Source of the DNA: Arenicola marina
Lineage: Eukaryota; Annelida; Polychaeta; Arenicolidae
NCBI GenBank assembly: GCA_964019135.1
Contig: OZ025255.1
Location: 24,963,708 to 25,027,707 of the forward strand
Direction: 5' to 3'
DNA: 64,000 nt
The translations under genes and the position numbers were made by a program. Below, in pieces: positions 1 to 10,447 of this stretch (position 1 is its first letter; every line of letters starts with the position of its first letter). The notes beneath the pieces are model-generated. The model saw nothing but the letters and a program-made list of their open reading frames with translations. It was not told the DNA's origin and did not search any database.

Positions 1-220
1 AACCTCTCCATCAACTCCCCACCCTCTCCCTACCCTCTGCATCCTCTACCATCCACCCTCTTCATCTTCACCAAACACCAGCACCCTCTTCACTCTCTTC
101 GCCCTCCGGCCCCATCTCCCCTCTGGCCACCCTCTTCACCAACTGCCCACCCTCTCGCCACCGTCTGCCACCTCTCGCCACCCTCTCCACCCTTTTGGCC
201 ATCCTCGCCCCACTTTTGGA
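1..220. repeat. Pyrimidine-rich low-complexity tract (block A)
   Basis: Imperfect repeats of CCACCCTCT and related C/T words run from the window edge to the start of the 21-bp array. The same tract is at 40,930-41,345 in the same orientation and at 32,665-33,095 as its complement (G/A-rich). In all three it lies directly against a 21-bp array. It keeps long reading frames open only because stop codons are rare in C/T sequence; I see no gene. Confidence 0.85.
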
Positions 221-385
221 CTAGTAATCCGCCGGGGCGGACTATCGCTAATCCGCCGGGGCGGACTATGGCCAATCAGCCGGGGCGGACTGGTAATCCG
301 CCGAGGCGGACTAGTAATCCGCCGGGGCGGACTAGTAATCCGCCGAGGCGGAATAGTAATCCGCCGAGGCGAACTAGCGGATTTT
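219..385. repeat. 21-bp self-complementary array, copy A1
   Basis: The tandem unit is about 21 bp and consists of ACTAGTAAT followed by CCGCCGAGGCGG or CCGCCGGGGCGG. The GC part is a perfect 5-bp stem with a 2-nt loop, and ACTAGT is itself a palindrome, so every unit can fold. Units differ mainly at the loop (GA or GG) and at ACTAGT/ACTATGGCTAAT. Because 21 bp is seven codons, the array stays open in frame and mimics an Arg-Thr-Ser-Asn-Pro-Pro protein. Homologous arrays are at 32,326, 33,166, 40,404 and 41,346. Confidence 0.9.
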
Positions 386-2060
386 TTTTTCTCGCCATGT
401 CCCTAATACGGCTTTGTAGCATCGACTTCTGCTTGTTTCCAACCAGACTTGTGTTATTCTGAAGTGTACCGACTAATGACAATAAAGATTTGTGATTGAG
501 ACTAAAGTCTCTGTCAGCCACCTTTAACCGAAATTCTCTGTCACTCATCTTTAAACAAAAATCTGTCACCCACCATTAAACGAAAATCTGTCACCCATGT
601 AACATATTATATATTTATATTATTTATTTTATTTTTATTATTATATTATATATTTCTGTTCTATTCGAAGGATACGGTGAAGAGATATATGTTACTCAGT
701 GTCACATAAGAGTAACATAGACCTCGATGACTGGCTGCTATCACTGCAACCGTGGGGCTTTCGTTGCAAGCCAATGAAAAGGGACAATAAAAAATCTCAT
801 TATAAAAGCAGTTGATTTTGCCACAGTAGTCTTCTCGGTTTCCCATCAAAACATTAGTCTGGGAATTCATTTAGATTAATCTCTCTACTATTTGGGAATT
901 ATGATTATGGAATGTGAGTAGGTAAACACGAGAGAAGAATATGAGCTGAAGTCGTTGGTGCCGATATTCTTAGATTTGCTAGTTGTTTAGTGTCTATTTT
1001 TGTCTGCTGCATTGCAATTATAACATAATTGAAGTAATTATGATTAATCGTTCGGCGGCGTGTAAATGTAACAAACAACAAAATAATGAGAGGTCAAAGG
1101 TTACTTTATTCAGTAACGCATAACGATATTTAATCAACCAAATCAGATCTTACACCACGTATCAATAATTGACAGGATACTTTATATTAAACATTGTACC
1201 AAAAGCATGGCTTTTAGCATATCTAGACGTCGTAATAGACGCATGGAACAAGAGCGGGCGACTGGGGGAAACTTGCCATCGAGGAAAAAACTGTTTCCTG
1301 CCGTGGTCATCCTAGGCAAGAAAATATTTTATATCAAACGATTCAAAGTAAACTAAGCCATTACGTAACCATGCTCCAACACTACGACCAGACACGGATC
1401 CAATGGGGGTGGGGAGTTGCTCTTCCTCCCCCCACCCCCCGCCGCCTATCCAGTTTTGCAAATTCGGACCCAGCGTGTGTAGTATTAAAAAAAATCCATT
1501 TGCTCTTCTCAAGCAGAATGGATGGGTACGAAGTAAATGGACAATCTTAACAGAAAAACAGAAAAAATGGTGTCGACCATTTTTCAACAAAGTTAATCAG
1601 GTAACATGGGCTTAAACACTTAATTAGCAACGGAAGTAAATTAGGGATTGACACAACCAACCAACATAACTCAACTGTATGATAACACGATAAATTCGTT
1701 ATTCGTTATCATATTCATATTGTAATTAACCATATCGGAATTATTTCTGTCATTTTATCTAAAGCAACGTATATTCTATAGCGAGCAACCTATTGGAATA
1801 TTGAAGGGCAAATACAGTTACATGTACAGAAATATAAATATTCCTTTGCTATTACCAATGCCAGATCAATCAGGCCGTCTTCATCCCCGAACACTATTAA
1901 TTGCGTCGTATAGAAGCAAAATTTAACACCGCTGCTCTTCAGATGCGTCACATGTATTTATATTTGGCTCAGTGAAGTGAGAAAGGGAGTATTTACCCGA
2001 TCTCTTGGCCCAGCGCCCCTGCCATGACCATGCGAACTTCTGAAATAAATATGCGAAAGA
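386..2060. other. Non-coding duplicated sequence with LINE scraps
   Basis: No convincing gene. The stretch is shared with B, and in inverted form with C and D. It contains AT-rich runs near 600-655. The - strand segment at about 1,816-1,905 matches part of the LINE 3' fragment seen more completely at 28,087-28,365. Short ORFs here are not conserved in frame between the copies. Confidence 0.6.
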
Positions 2061-2061
2061 C

Positions 2062-2817
2062 TTATCCATGATGTGCAGAGAAGAGTTTCTTGAGGAGCGG
2101 GTCTGCACAAAACGATAATGAAGGAATTTAAATCATACAAGTGCAGACATAATTCATCCATTAAATCCACACTCACAGGCGTTATGGTGGCAAATGGTTG
2201 GTGGTAGGGCAAACATGATCAGACGACACCAAAAGAGGATGAGAACCGAACTGGCGAAGAAAACTTACGAGACTATGTTTAAAATAGAGACAGGGGGGAT
2301 TACACAAAAAGGAAATAAGAAATAAGTCGGATACAAGAGGAAACGACGATAGCCGAAAAGATAACATCACGAAATTTTGAACAGAAGACAAAAAGACGAT
2401 AACCAGAAAAGACGCTGGCACGAAAAGACGTCAGGATGAAAAGACGATAGGACGAACTGTCAAAAGGATGATAGGAAGAAATGATGAAAAGACCATATTA
2501 CAAATTGATGAAAAGACGATAGAACAAATTGATGAAAAGACGATAGAACAAATTGATGAAAAGACGATAGGACAAACAGACGATAGGGTGAAAAGTCGAT
2601 ACGCCAAAAAGACATTTAAAAACAGTTAAGGTGAGTCACATCTGCAGATGGCGAGAGCCCAGACATCGACGATGTCCTGCAGGTTCTGAAAGTCCGTCAC
2701 ATCGAACACATTTTCGTGGTTCGGGCCGGTGGCGATCAGTTCCAGTTCTTCATTATCGACACCGGTACCGACGCCGACGGATAACATAAAGAGATTCGGA
2801 TGTTTGGCGTTGGTGGT
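2062..2817 (-). pseudogene. Isolated VWA-domain 3' exon fragment, block A
   Basis: On the - strand, 2,817-2,640 (178 bp) matches the last VWA exon of the complete genes at 24,032-27,954 and 58,374-61,817. It follows an intact cag acceptor and encodes the strand-helix end of the domain (motifs LSVGVGTGVDN and NVFDVTDFQNLQDIV). It can end in one of two ways. It can read through to a TAA seven codons after the conserved Ile-Cys, giving a CDSP tail. Or it can splice at a weakened donor (gtgact; gtgagt in C) to a small exon at 2,102-2,062 ending Ala-His-His-Gly-stop. None of the upstream VWA exons (MIDAS DxSxS and Thr) is present: homology stops at about 3,060, where the minisatellite region begins. 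It is probably a truncated paralogue, or an exon read only if joined to a gene beyond the fragment. Confidence 0.7.
2330..2620. repeat. 24-bp and related A/G-rich tandem repeats (block A)
   Basis: Three tandem copies of a 24-bp unit, acgatagaacaaattgatga plus aaag, lie inside a longer region of degenerate GACGATA/AAAAGACG words. The inverted counterpart is at 27,380-27,670 and the direct counterpart at 45,230-45,400. It lies just downstream (- strand sense) of the VWA exon. It has no evident gene. Confidence 0.8.
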
Positions 2818-3139
2818 CTGTGACATTATAAAACGGTAAAACATGTAGGAGATGGAAGTTTGGCGCCGACGGACACTATTATCAGGACAGAATAAACAGC
2901 ACAGGGGACGGTGGTAAGAGTTTGGCACGAGCTCGCGAAGACCCGTGTTTACGGTGTATTTTGCCTCGGATTTTGCTAAATTAGGATATGTGGGCGCCGC
3001 CCAACTTTCTGTGTTGTGTATGACACTTATAACATTCGTCGGCTACTGGATAGGCCTTTTTTAAAGTGTTTACGTATGATAACATATATATATATATAGG
3101 CTTAGCTAGGTTTACACATATGGGTAACGGCAAGGGTGG

Positions 3140-3625
3140 TACACACCATCTGGCCTTGGTTGGGTAATTAGTACATACGTGGTACACACCATCTGGCCTT
3201 GGTTGGTTGGTACATACGTGGTACACACCATCTGGCCTTGGTTGGTACATACGTGGTACACACGATCTGGCATTGGTTGGTTGGTTGGTACATACGTGAT
3301 ACACACCATCTGGCCTTGGTTGGTACATACGTGGTACACACGATCTGGCCTTGGTTGGTTGGTACATACGTGGTACACACGATCTGGCCTTGGTTGGTTG
3401 GTTGGTACATACGTGGTACATACCATCTGGCCTTGGTTGATACATACGTGGTACACACGATCTGGCCTTGGTTGGTTGGTGCATACGTGGTACACACGAT
3501 CTGGCCTTGGTTGGTTGGTACATACGTGGTACACACGATCTGGCCTTGGTTGGTTGGTACATACGTGGTACACACGATCTGGTCTTGGTTGGTACATACG
3601 TGGTACACACGATCTGGCCTTTGAT
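3140..3625. repeat. 33/37/41-bp minisatellite (block A)
   Basis: About 13 tandem units contain TACATACGTGGTACACACG followed by ATCTGGCCTTGG and one to three TTGG repeats. Unit lengths therefore step by 4 bp (33, 37, 41). Some units carry ACCATC in place of ACGATC. All six frames stay largely open, which creates spurious ORFs. The partner array is at 45,936-46,430 with a different unit order. Confidence 0.92.
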
Positions 3626-3639
3626 CGTAAGTACGTGGT

Positions 3640-5420
3640 AGAAACTTTATAGCCTTTGAAAACTGGGTCTTTGAGAATTGTTATTTATTCTCAATTGGTT
3701 ACATTTGGGAAAATGTTATACTGTCTTGTTATGCTATATTTTATCTTTTAAGCCATAATTTAGTTAAATCTTGTTTAAACGTTGTCCCAGCACAATCTGT
3801 TCTGTTGTACTGCTGTACCTAGCGTCAGCCGCTCCGCAAGCCGCACTGGGAAAGGCACCCATTGCAGCTTACTCGCTCGCCTTCTCCTCTCCAGATCTGT
3901 CTCCCGATAAACTAACCGCTTTCCATATAAGCGTAAGAACATCAGATATGTTCATCAAATGACACTGTAATATAGTGATATTCTACCAGCGGCATTCAGT
4001 TCAGCAAATGTGTGCCAGTTTCGCAAAAGTGCAAGTTCGGCAAATGTGTGCAAGTTCGGCTAATGTGTGCAAATTCGGCAATTTTTTTTTTTATCAAATC
4101 CAATACCTGTAACCAGCTAGGATGACCTCCGATATACAACGGCGTCTCCTTGTGGGTGCATTATGATGCGCTCAGGCCAGTATTATAACATTGGAAATAG
4201 ACACCTGCTGAGTGACCTTAATGATGGCAATACTGACTGCCTATGAGATGTAATTGAACTTCTGGTTAAGGGTTATGACCCCAGTGTTTCATGACGCTCT
4301 GGGGTGGGTAACAATCTGTCTGTTGCTGTGTGGGGGCACGGACGTTGTATGATACACGTTTCATTTCAGCCAAGCGGTGATAGCGACAACGGCCGCTCCT
4401 CCTGGCTGTGGTGGCGTTAAGAGAGAAGGCCCCCCCCCAGAGGCTCTCTGTGTGGCCGACTCGTCCTACCTTAGGTATCGCAAACTGCCTTACAATATCC
4501 CTCCCCCGCAGCTTACCTACTTACGTAATGGCACCTACCTATACGTGCTAGAGTAGATGTAGGATAGATTTTTTTTCCAAGCTTACTTCTTCGCCCTATT
4601 TGTCCAGCTTTCCAGTCCTTGTTTGTGGCGTTCTTCCGACTCCCCGCAGTCGGTGCTTTACCGATGTGGCTTCTCGTGTTCATATTTTGTGACTGTTGCT
4701 TACATCATCTCTAACCTCTAACTGCTTGATTCAGTTACTATTAATTTTGTTATTAAGTCCACAGTGGTCTGTGGCGTAGAGACAGCTGCTGTAGATTGTG
4801 TTTACGGTGAATTTTTTTTATTCCGTCTCTTTAAGTATGCAATTGACGAAATTCTGCTAGCTATCCTTTATTTCACTCGCACATTCTGTTCGTATCATTT
4901 AACTCCCTTTTTTGTTCTACCATACTAGTTGCCGCATGTTATGTTTTCTAACAATTGCTCTTTCAGCCTAATACACGCTGTAGTTTATATCTTATAATTG
5001 GTATCCTAGCGATTGGAAATGTGTTGGAAAAGATGGCCTTGTATTCGTGTGTTGGTCATGCATTACAAATACCCACAGATATTAACGGTTAATCATCAAA
5101 AGTCCGCGAAATAGGCTCTTGTAGTAATGGGTCGAGTGGGTTTGCTGATGCAATGGTTCGCTCTGACATGGAAGAACGGCCATAGTAACCATAGCAACGG
5201 GTGGATGGGAGGTAATCCTAATGCCTTTAAACTGCTACTGAATGCCATGGCAGCGACATAAGTTGAAGCTCTGTATCTGACCTGGGAGTAGTTCTGGGCT
5301 TTCCCATTGCATATAAGGCTGAATATGAGTAGGTCCGGGAGTAGTGACAAGGGACCCTGGTCACTTTCACTTGCACCCTCATGGAATTTATTCGGTTCAT
5401 CAATATTGTTATTTTTGTTT
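3640..5420. other. Conserved duplicated stretch, no gene recognised
   Basis: This is nearly identical to 46,435-48,230 in block B. It includes a short four-copy repeat of about 18 bp (GTGTGCAAGTTCGGCAAAT-like) at about 3,985-4,085. An open stretch at 3,790-3,962 follows a possible acceptor (gtcccag) and begins with a hydrophobic run, but no start codon or donor supports it. I see no domain. Confidence 0.5.
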
Positions 5421-5424
5421 ACAG

Positions 5425-5463
5425 GGCGACCCAGGAAACCCCGACAAATGTATCGTCATGTAG
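5425..5463 (+). CDS. Possible terminal mini-exon, collagen-like tail
   Basis: A good acceptor (long T-rich tract ending tttgtttacag) precedes 39 nt encoding Gly-Asp-Pro-Gly-Asn-Pro-Asp-Lys-Cys-Ile-Val-Met then TAG. Gly-X-Y spacing followed by a Cys near the C-terminus is what the end of a collagen-like chain could look like. The segment is identical in block B (48,239-48,277). No upstream exon with matching phase was found on the + strand, so this is a candidate only; chance is a real alternative. Confidence 0.22.
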   Translation, partial: GDPGNPDKCIVM

Positions 5464-5633
5464 CCATGGTGACGGGTAACCCAGACACTCGTTTGTCCAT
5501 TGACTCTACCAGTCATCCCGGAAGAAATCTCATCGCCAGGACACACGTGACCGTGAGAGCCCACTGCGAGAGCTGCCAGCGATCGCTACCCCTGTCTCCC
5601 TGGCGGCGCAACCCCGTGGTGTCTGCCCACCCC

Positions 5634-5672
5634 AGCGTCCGTGACGTCATCCAGCGTCCGTGACGTCATCCA
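5634..5672. promoter_or_regulatory. Tandem pair of CRE-like palindromes
   Basis: A 19-20-bp unit, AGCGTCCGTGACGTCATCC, occurs twice head to tail. Each copy contains the full palindrome TGACGTCA recognised by CREB/ATF bZIP factors. It sits in a locally GC-rich patch and is conserved with the same spacing in block B (48,461-48,500). No transcript start or first exon can be placed next to it, so a regulatory role is inferred from the motif only. Confidence 0.4.
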
Positions 5673-6675
5673 GCGCGCCGCGGCTTTCACGCCATGGTCC
5701 GCCGCTGGACATTAAACTAAGAACAACAGTTACCAACACGTTTGAGTTTTGCTATATACATATCTGTCTGTATATGTTTTAATAATAAGAGTAATATACT
5801 TTGACTTTGTCCCTATACACCATCGCCAGCGTGTGCGTCGCGAAACCGAAGCAACTACGACTACGACTTATGCCCAACTAAATATTATCCTTGTAAGGCG
5901 TAAATGATGTGAACGGAGCGCTAGAAACCGGTCTCTTTCCGCGCTACCACGGGCTTTCCGCCGTCAGGCGAGTCTGATTTAACGATGACGCACAAAACAA
6001 CTTGCCAACCGGTAAGCCGTGATTCCGGTTTCCAACGGCATGGGCATTTTTAAGAGTAACTGTTACGGTTTTAAATGGTTTGTGTTCAACAGTTCATTGA
6101 CCAACTATTTTGAATCGACTGGTCACGTGTGTCGCCTGCGTCCTGCTTGGTTACTTAGCAACGGGCAACGTGGGTTGAACTACTTCGTATGAATATTATT
6201 GTTTTGTTTCAAATGGTGCAATTGTTTTAGCGCGAAATAGTCTTGTAGCTTTATGTCATACCGGTTTTCCAGTTTTAAAGTAGTAGAAGTTACTTCGCGG
6301 GCCCCTTCTCGTATTGTCATGGTGTTAATCATGTGGGCAGAATCCCAGGGGGGGGGGTATTAGATTTCTCTCAGGTTGGGTAAACTAGCGTACTTAGAAA
6401 GTTTAAGTACTTGTCGTTAATTCTATAGACTTAGATCGCTTTTTACAAAGCGATATATGCACACCTAATCGTTGGGTGATCAAATCACAAAATTATGATT
6501 TCTCTAAGATCAAACGTTTTCTAATTTCTATTCGTGTACTGGACTTATGGGACTTGTTATATGAGGTGTTTAACGTACAGCAGTTACATAACTTCTGTTA
6601 TGGTCTTAATCAAAATGACCGTGTGATTGTTACCAAGTGACTCGATCAAAGTATATTTCATCGAGGTAGCTAACG

Positions 6676-6905
6676 GCAAGTGGATCGATGGTTCGCGCCC
6701 CGCTGTGGCCATGTCTGTGTGATCGCAGGATAATGACTGACCCCTGCCCCTCTTCGCAAAGAGTAGGGGGTTACCCCTGGTGGTTCAAGCGTCCTGAATA
6801 TACAACCACTCTATCGAGGTATGCCTCATTGCCTATTGTGGGGCCGTTGGTACCGTTTCCTGGGTCGTCCCCGTGTATCCGTGCGCAAAAAGATCATCAT
6901 ATTGA
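6676..6905 (+). mobile_element. 5'-truncated tRNA-SINE (block A)
   Basis: The body and tail match the full-length SINE at 53,870: ggatcgatggttcg (B-box region), ccgctgtggccatgtctgtg, gatcgcaggataa, a GCAAAGAGTAGGGG-type segment, then ggttacccc and a terminal gaatatacaacc-like tail. The A-box half is missing. The same truncated copy is in block B (49,508-49,740), so it was inserted before the block duplication. Confidence 0.75.
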
Positions 6906-6934
6906 TATATCAGTAGTGTTTTAAACAGTGAGTG

Positions 6935-8755
6935 ACCAGTAACCGATTTAATTTTTACACATATATATATATATCTATTATATATCAGTTAGTAGATGGC
7001 TCGCTGGATTATGCTAGAAGCTTTGCTTTCTTGAAGAGGCAATGTCTTTTTGTTTTTACTTCTATGACATCTCCACTCTCTCGTAGAAGGATATAAATGT
7101 AGCCGGAACTTTAGCAATGATTTGACTGTGCTTGTTAATAGTATATTGACAGTGTGCGAAGGCGCGCTAGCGGGTCCTTTAGATTTCGTGGTGCTGTGTA
7201 TTGACTTCTGTGAGGACTAGTTTTGTAAAAATCTCTCTCGTCTCTATGAATACCCTTCACTTTAGGGAACGGTGATTGTTTTTTTCATAAAGTACTAATG
7301 ATTAACCTGATAAGAGAAGTTTAACCAAAGATGGCGGATGGCGTGTCGTCGCCCCATAGTGATGTGTGCTAATTGATTTCCGATGTCGTCGACCACGCTG
7401 GTTGACCGTTACCGCCACTCCCTTTCCTGCCCAAACCGTACATTAATTCCGTCTTGCACGGTCAATACGTGCGCTAATCGACTCCCCGTCGTGAATGTCT
7501 TTATCAATGTTTGTGGGGTGCATATATCAAAGGTTTCCTATGTAATAGTGGTTGGTTCCGACAGATATAGCGCACGCGTACAATGTGCAGCTGAAAGTGG
7601 GCTGCCTGCCTAAAGATCGGTCCGTGAGAATGGTCTTAACCCATTGCTGCTCTTCATCTTGCCAACGTGAAGCGCCAGTTGAAGAAGCCTTTTTTATGGG
7701 CTCGTGTGTAACAGTAGGACTAATCAGCAATCCTGTAACCTGTTGACGCCAGGGAGCATACATGAAGCGCGTTAAGAATGTCTGAATCATGGAGTCGACA
7801 CTACTGGTAACGGAGTTCCATCTAATGTGGCTGGCATCCAGTGTATTGAGATGTCCATTGTGTCATGTTGCCTACTTTTGAGTCTTGTTTTTGCTGCTGC
7901 CCAAGGGTCACACGTCTTATCCTAATCATGTAGTGTTTGAATATGCGAAGCACTCTATTTGTTTGTTACTTTAGCTTGGATTGAGTAATTAGGACCTGCT
8001 TTTCTGTATACTTTTGCTTGTTTAATGTCAGAAGTAATCTTAAAACATTTTCTGTGTACACTAGAGCATAAACTCTGAATAAAATGATGTTCCCCGCGGG
8101 GATATCTCTTAGTAGATCTTTCGTCTTTTTTTACAATCCAAGCGTGATTCCCAAAGCACCAACGTTCAATATCCAAGCAAAGTAATCGCCAATCGAGAGT
8201 ATATTTTCTGCCGCTCACCATTTCAGGTTTCCCCTAATAAGCCATAGAATTGATTTAAGGCGTAATTCAAAAACATTGCTTTAATTGTTTGCGATCTGAT
8301 AGTACCCCGATACGTTTGCTTCTTTGCAAATCCTTTCGGTATACCGCTTGGTACAAAGCTGCCCTCTACTGGTCTAGCCATTACACCTGATTTTAGTTTC
8401 GTATGGCTGTCGATTTTGGTCACTGAACTCTCCACGGGACGACATTGAACGCAACGAACTATTTGCATCTTGTTGCGCTACATAAGTAACCCTGATTTGA
8501 AAAGCAGCTCAATCTAAATACATGGTGTAAAATAGTGATAAATAAAGAGTCGATTTTTACGGGTTATCCCCAAGTATGTCGGAAGAATCGTCGTCCACAG
8601 TTTATACTGATATTATACCATGCGGGACTGCTGCCACTCGCGGAGAACTATACCACACTTCCGGTTTACATTTGTACTCGTCCTTGACCAATCAAGACAA
8701 CCAGTGAGACAAACCCCTTGCGTTGGACATAACATTAGTATTTGGGCGCTGATGA
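6935..8755. other. Duplicated non-coding stretch
   Basis: It aligns to 49,745-51,570 in block B with scattered substitutions and indels. Several 60-90-codon ORFs differ in frame or length between the two copies, so no coding constraint is visible. No gene recognised. Confidence 0.55.
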
Positions 8756-8759
8756 CGAT

Positions 8760-8945
8760 ATTGATCAAGGTCAAGGTCATCTGAAGGGTCAAACCAGGAT
8801 CTGACTGGTTAATCGGGATACTAGGGGTCCAATCCGGATCTGATTGCTCGGATATAGGTCAGTAGGTTCAACTCGGGATCTGAGGGGTCAAATCGGGATA
8901 ATGGAGGTCGAATCCGGATCTGAGGGCTCGAATATGGATCAATAT
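8760..8945. repeat. GGATC-rich degenerate repeat, short version
   Basis: Loose tandem copies of a 20-22-bp unit of the type GGGTCAAATCCGGATCTGA. Block B carries a far longer version (51,570-52,590). The homology between A and B ends inside this repeat. Confidence 0.8.
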
Positions 8946-9175
8946 GGGACATAGGGAATTCGGATATTTCCTGAGCTACCCTTTAGGACATACATTTTTG
9001 TTATAGTTCGCTATTTTTCATTTTATACCCACATATGTATCCTTGGCTAAGTCCTGCACTAAGTGCCACTCTCCGCGTCCTGAAAGTGTTATACAATTAT
9101 TTACCATCTCAGAAATCCGGATTATTCATAGAGCAATGCTTTTTACCACATTCGTGTTTAACTTCCCAGATAGCA

Positions 9176-9350
9176 CAACGACAGTGGACCATCGTCTGGC
9201 CAACGTCGGCCGCTACATTGTCCTCGTCGGCAAACATCGTTGGGCCAGCGTAGATTTGTCCAGCGGGGCAATGTTGGTACACCGCCGGCAAGCCACTCGC
9301 AACCGTGCCAACTGTAGCCGGCGTTGGGCCAACATCGTTCTGCTATCTGG
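9176..9350. repeat. GGCCAAC/GTTGG-rich low-complexity segment
   Basis: Short words such as TTGGGCCAACAT and GGCCAACGTCGG recur in both orientations over about 170 bp. It lies upstream of the sulfotransferase exon. Open frames cross it but show no domain. It may be a small foldback-type repeat. Confidence 0.4.
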
Positions 9351-9506
9351 GTTATGGATGAAATGATTTTGCATCCTGACTATGGTCTGCAAGATCCTTA
9401 TTCAACGGAGTAGTCACCTCCCTTAATCGTATAACCATGATGTCGAGTAAAGTTACCTGACTTTGGTCTGCCTAGTATAATCTATTTTTGTGTTGCTCCA
9501 TTGTAG

Positions 9507-10447
9507 AGCCAACAGGAGAGGCTGGGACCCCCGTTAGGTGTGAAGGCGACACACGTGAGAAGTTCGTTGCGGAAATCTGCCAAAGAGAAGGATGGACAAA
9601 CAAATCGGTTCTCGAAAGACATTCCACCTTTAGGACGTTTATGTACCACGATGGCCTGAAGATCATCTACTGCTCTATTGGAAAGACTGGAAGCACTGTT
9701 ATCCGGACTCTGATCGGTCGGGCCGTAATGGGAATGACGTTTCAAGAAGATCGTAGGGGCCTGAATGTTTACCTCGATGAGGTGGCTGGTGTGAAACCCC
9801 TCTACCGTTTGCCATTGTCCGAGATCACGTGGCGTCTGGAAACTTACCACAAAGTCGTAGCCGTGCGCCATCCTATGGAGAGGTTGTATTCGGGATTCAA
9901 CGACAGGTTGGGAGCTGCTAAAAGTAAGGGTATAGATTGCAGAAACTACCGAGCAAAAAGGTCAACAGTGGCGAAGGCCTACTATTGTCAAAAATTTCGA
10001 GAGGTGTTCGGTCGGGAAGTCCGAAAGACTTCCGATTTGAACTTCCCCAGCTTTTTGCGTTTGGTTTCGCTGGATACGAAATTCTCAAAGAACCAGCACT
10101 GGGGAAATTACATGCCACAATGTTCTCCCTGCAAAGTTCATTACGACCACATTATCAAACCGGAAACCATGGAGGAAGATTTGGCACTCTTTTTACCAAA
10201 AATAGGAATGCCGGTGACAAAATCCCAGAAGAAGCAACGAATGAATGTTATCAGTGACGTTAAACCTGAGGACAAGATGGCGATGCTGTCTAAGGTATAC
10301 ACAGGCATACCCGATGACGTCATGCGTGACGTAGAGAAGAGATATATGCGAGACGCCGAGGTGTTTGGTTATACTTGGGATTCAGCTCAAAGGAAAGGCA
10401 GATGTAACATAGTGGACCAGTCATCACCCAGTAACGTTTGCTGCTAG
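9507..10447 (+). CDS. Carbohydrate sulfotransferase, catalytic (3') exon
   Basis: Golgi-type sulfotransferases of the HNK-1/chondroitin-4-sulfotransferase family (Sulfotransfer_2) move sulfate from PAPS to glycan chains in the Golgi lumen. The exon shows the 5'-phosphosulfate loop (YCSIGKTGSTVIRTL, about codons 55-69 of the exon), the 3'-phosphate motif VVAVRHPMERLYSGF, and the downstream family signature HWGNYMPQCSPCKVHYDHI. It ends at TAG after a Cys-Cys. The start is set by an acceptor (ttgctccattgtag, exon from 9,507, first codon split), because the open frame upstream has no ATG. The N-terminal cytoplasmic and membrane-anchor exons are not visible upstream, so the gene is partial here. 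The whole 313-codon catalytic region is intact, without stops or frameshifts. Acceptor specificity (which glycan) cannot be read from sequence. Confidence 0.85.

Larger units (their letters stand above)
1..8945. repeat. Segmental duplication block A (partner 40,900-51,740)
   Basis: Long near-identical stretches match block B in the same order: pyrimidine tract, 21-bp array, VWA exon, 33/37/41-bp minisatellite, the 4-6 kb non-coding segment, SINE, and GGATC repeat. The collinear offset is about 42.8 kb at the VWA exon. The segment 1-3,060 is also an inverted relative of 26,930-32,665. Homology with B ends at about 8,945 inside the GGATC-rich repeat. The left end is cut by the window. Confidence 0.88.

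Noticed and set aside
219..385. CRISPR-like direct repeat array (and the other four arrays)
   Set aside because: The palindromic repeats look CRISPR-like, but there are no unique spacers, the unit is continuous, there are no cas genes, and the DNA is clearly animal.
3112..3652. Overlapping ORFs of 140-209 codons on both strands
   Set aside because: Translation of the 33/37/41-bp minisatellite in several frames; no domain, and unit order differs in block B.
3771..3962. Signal-peptide-like ORF (and 46,567-46,758)
   Set aside because: Starts at a non-ATG codon, composition is compatible with chance, and there is no downstream exon.
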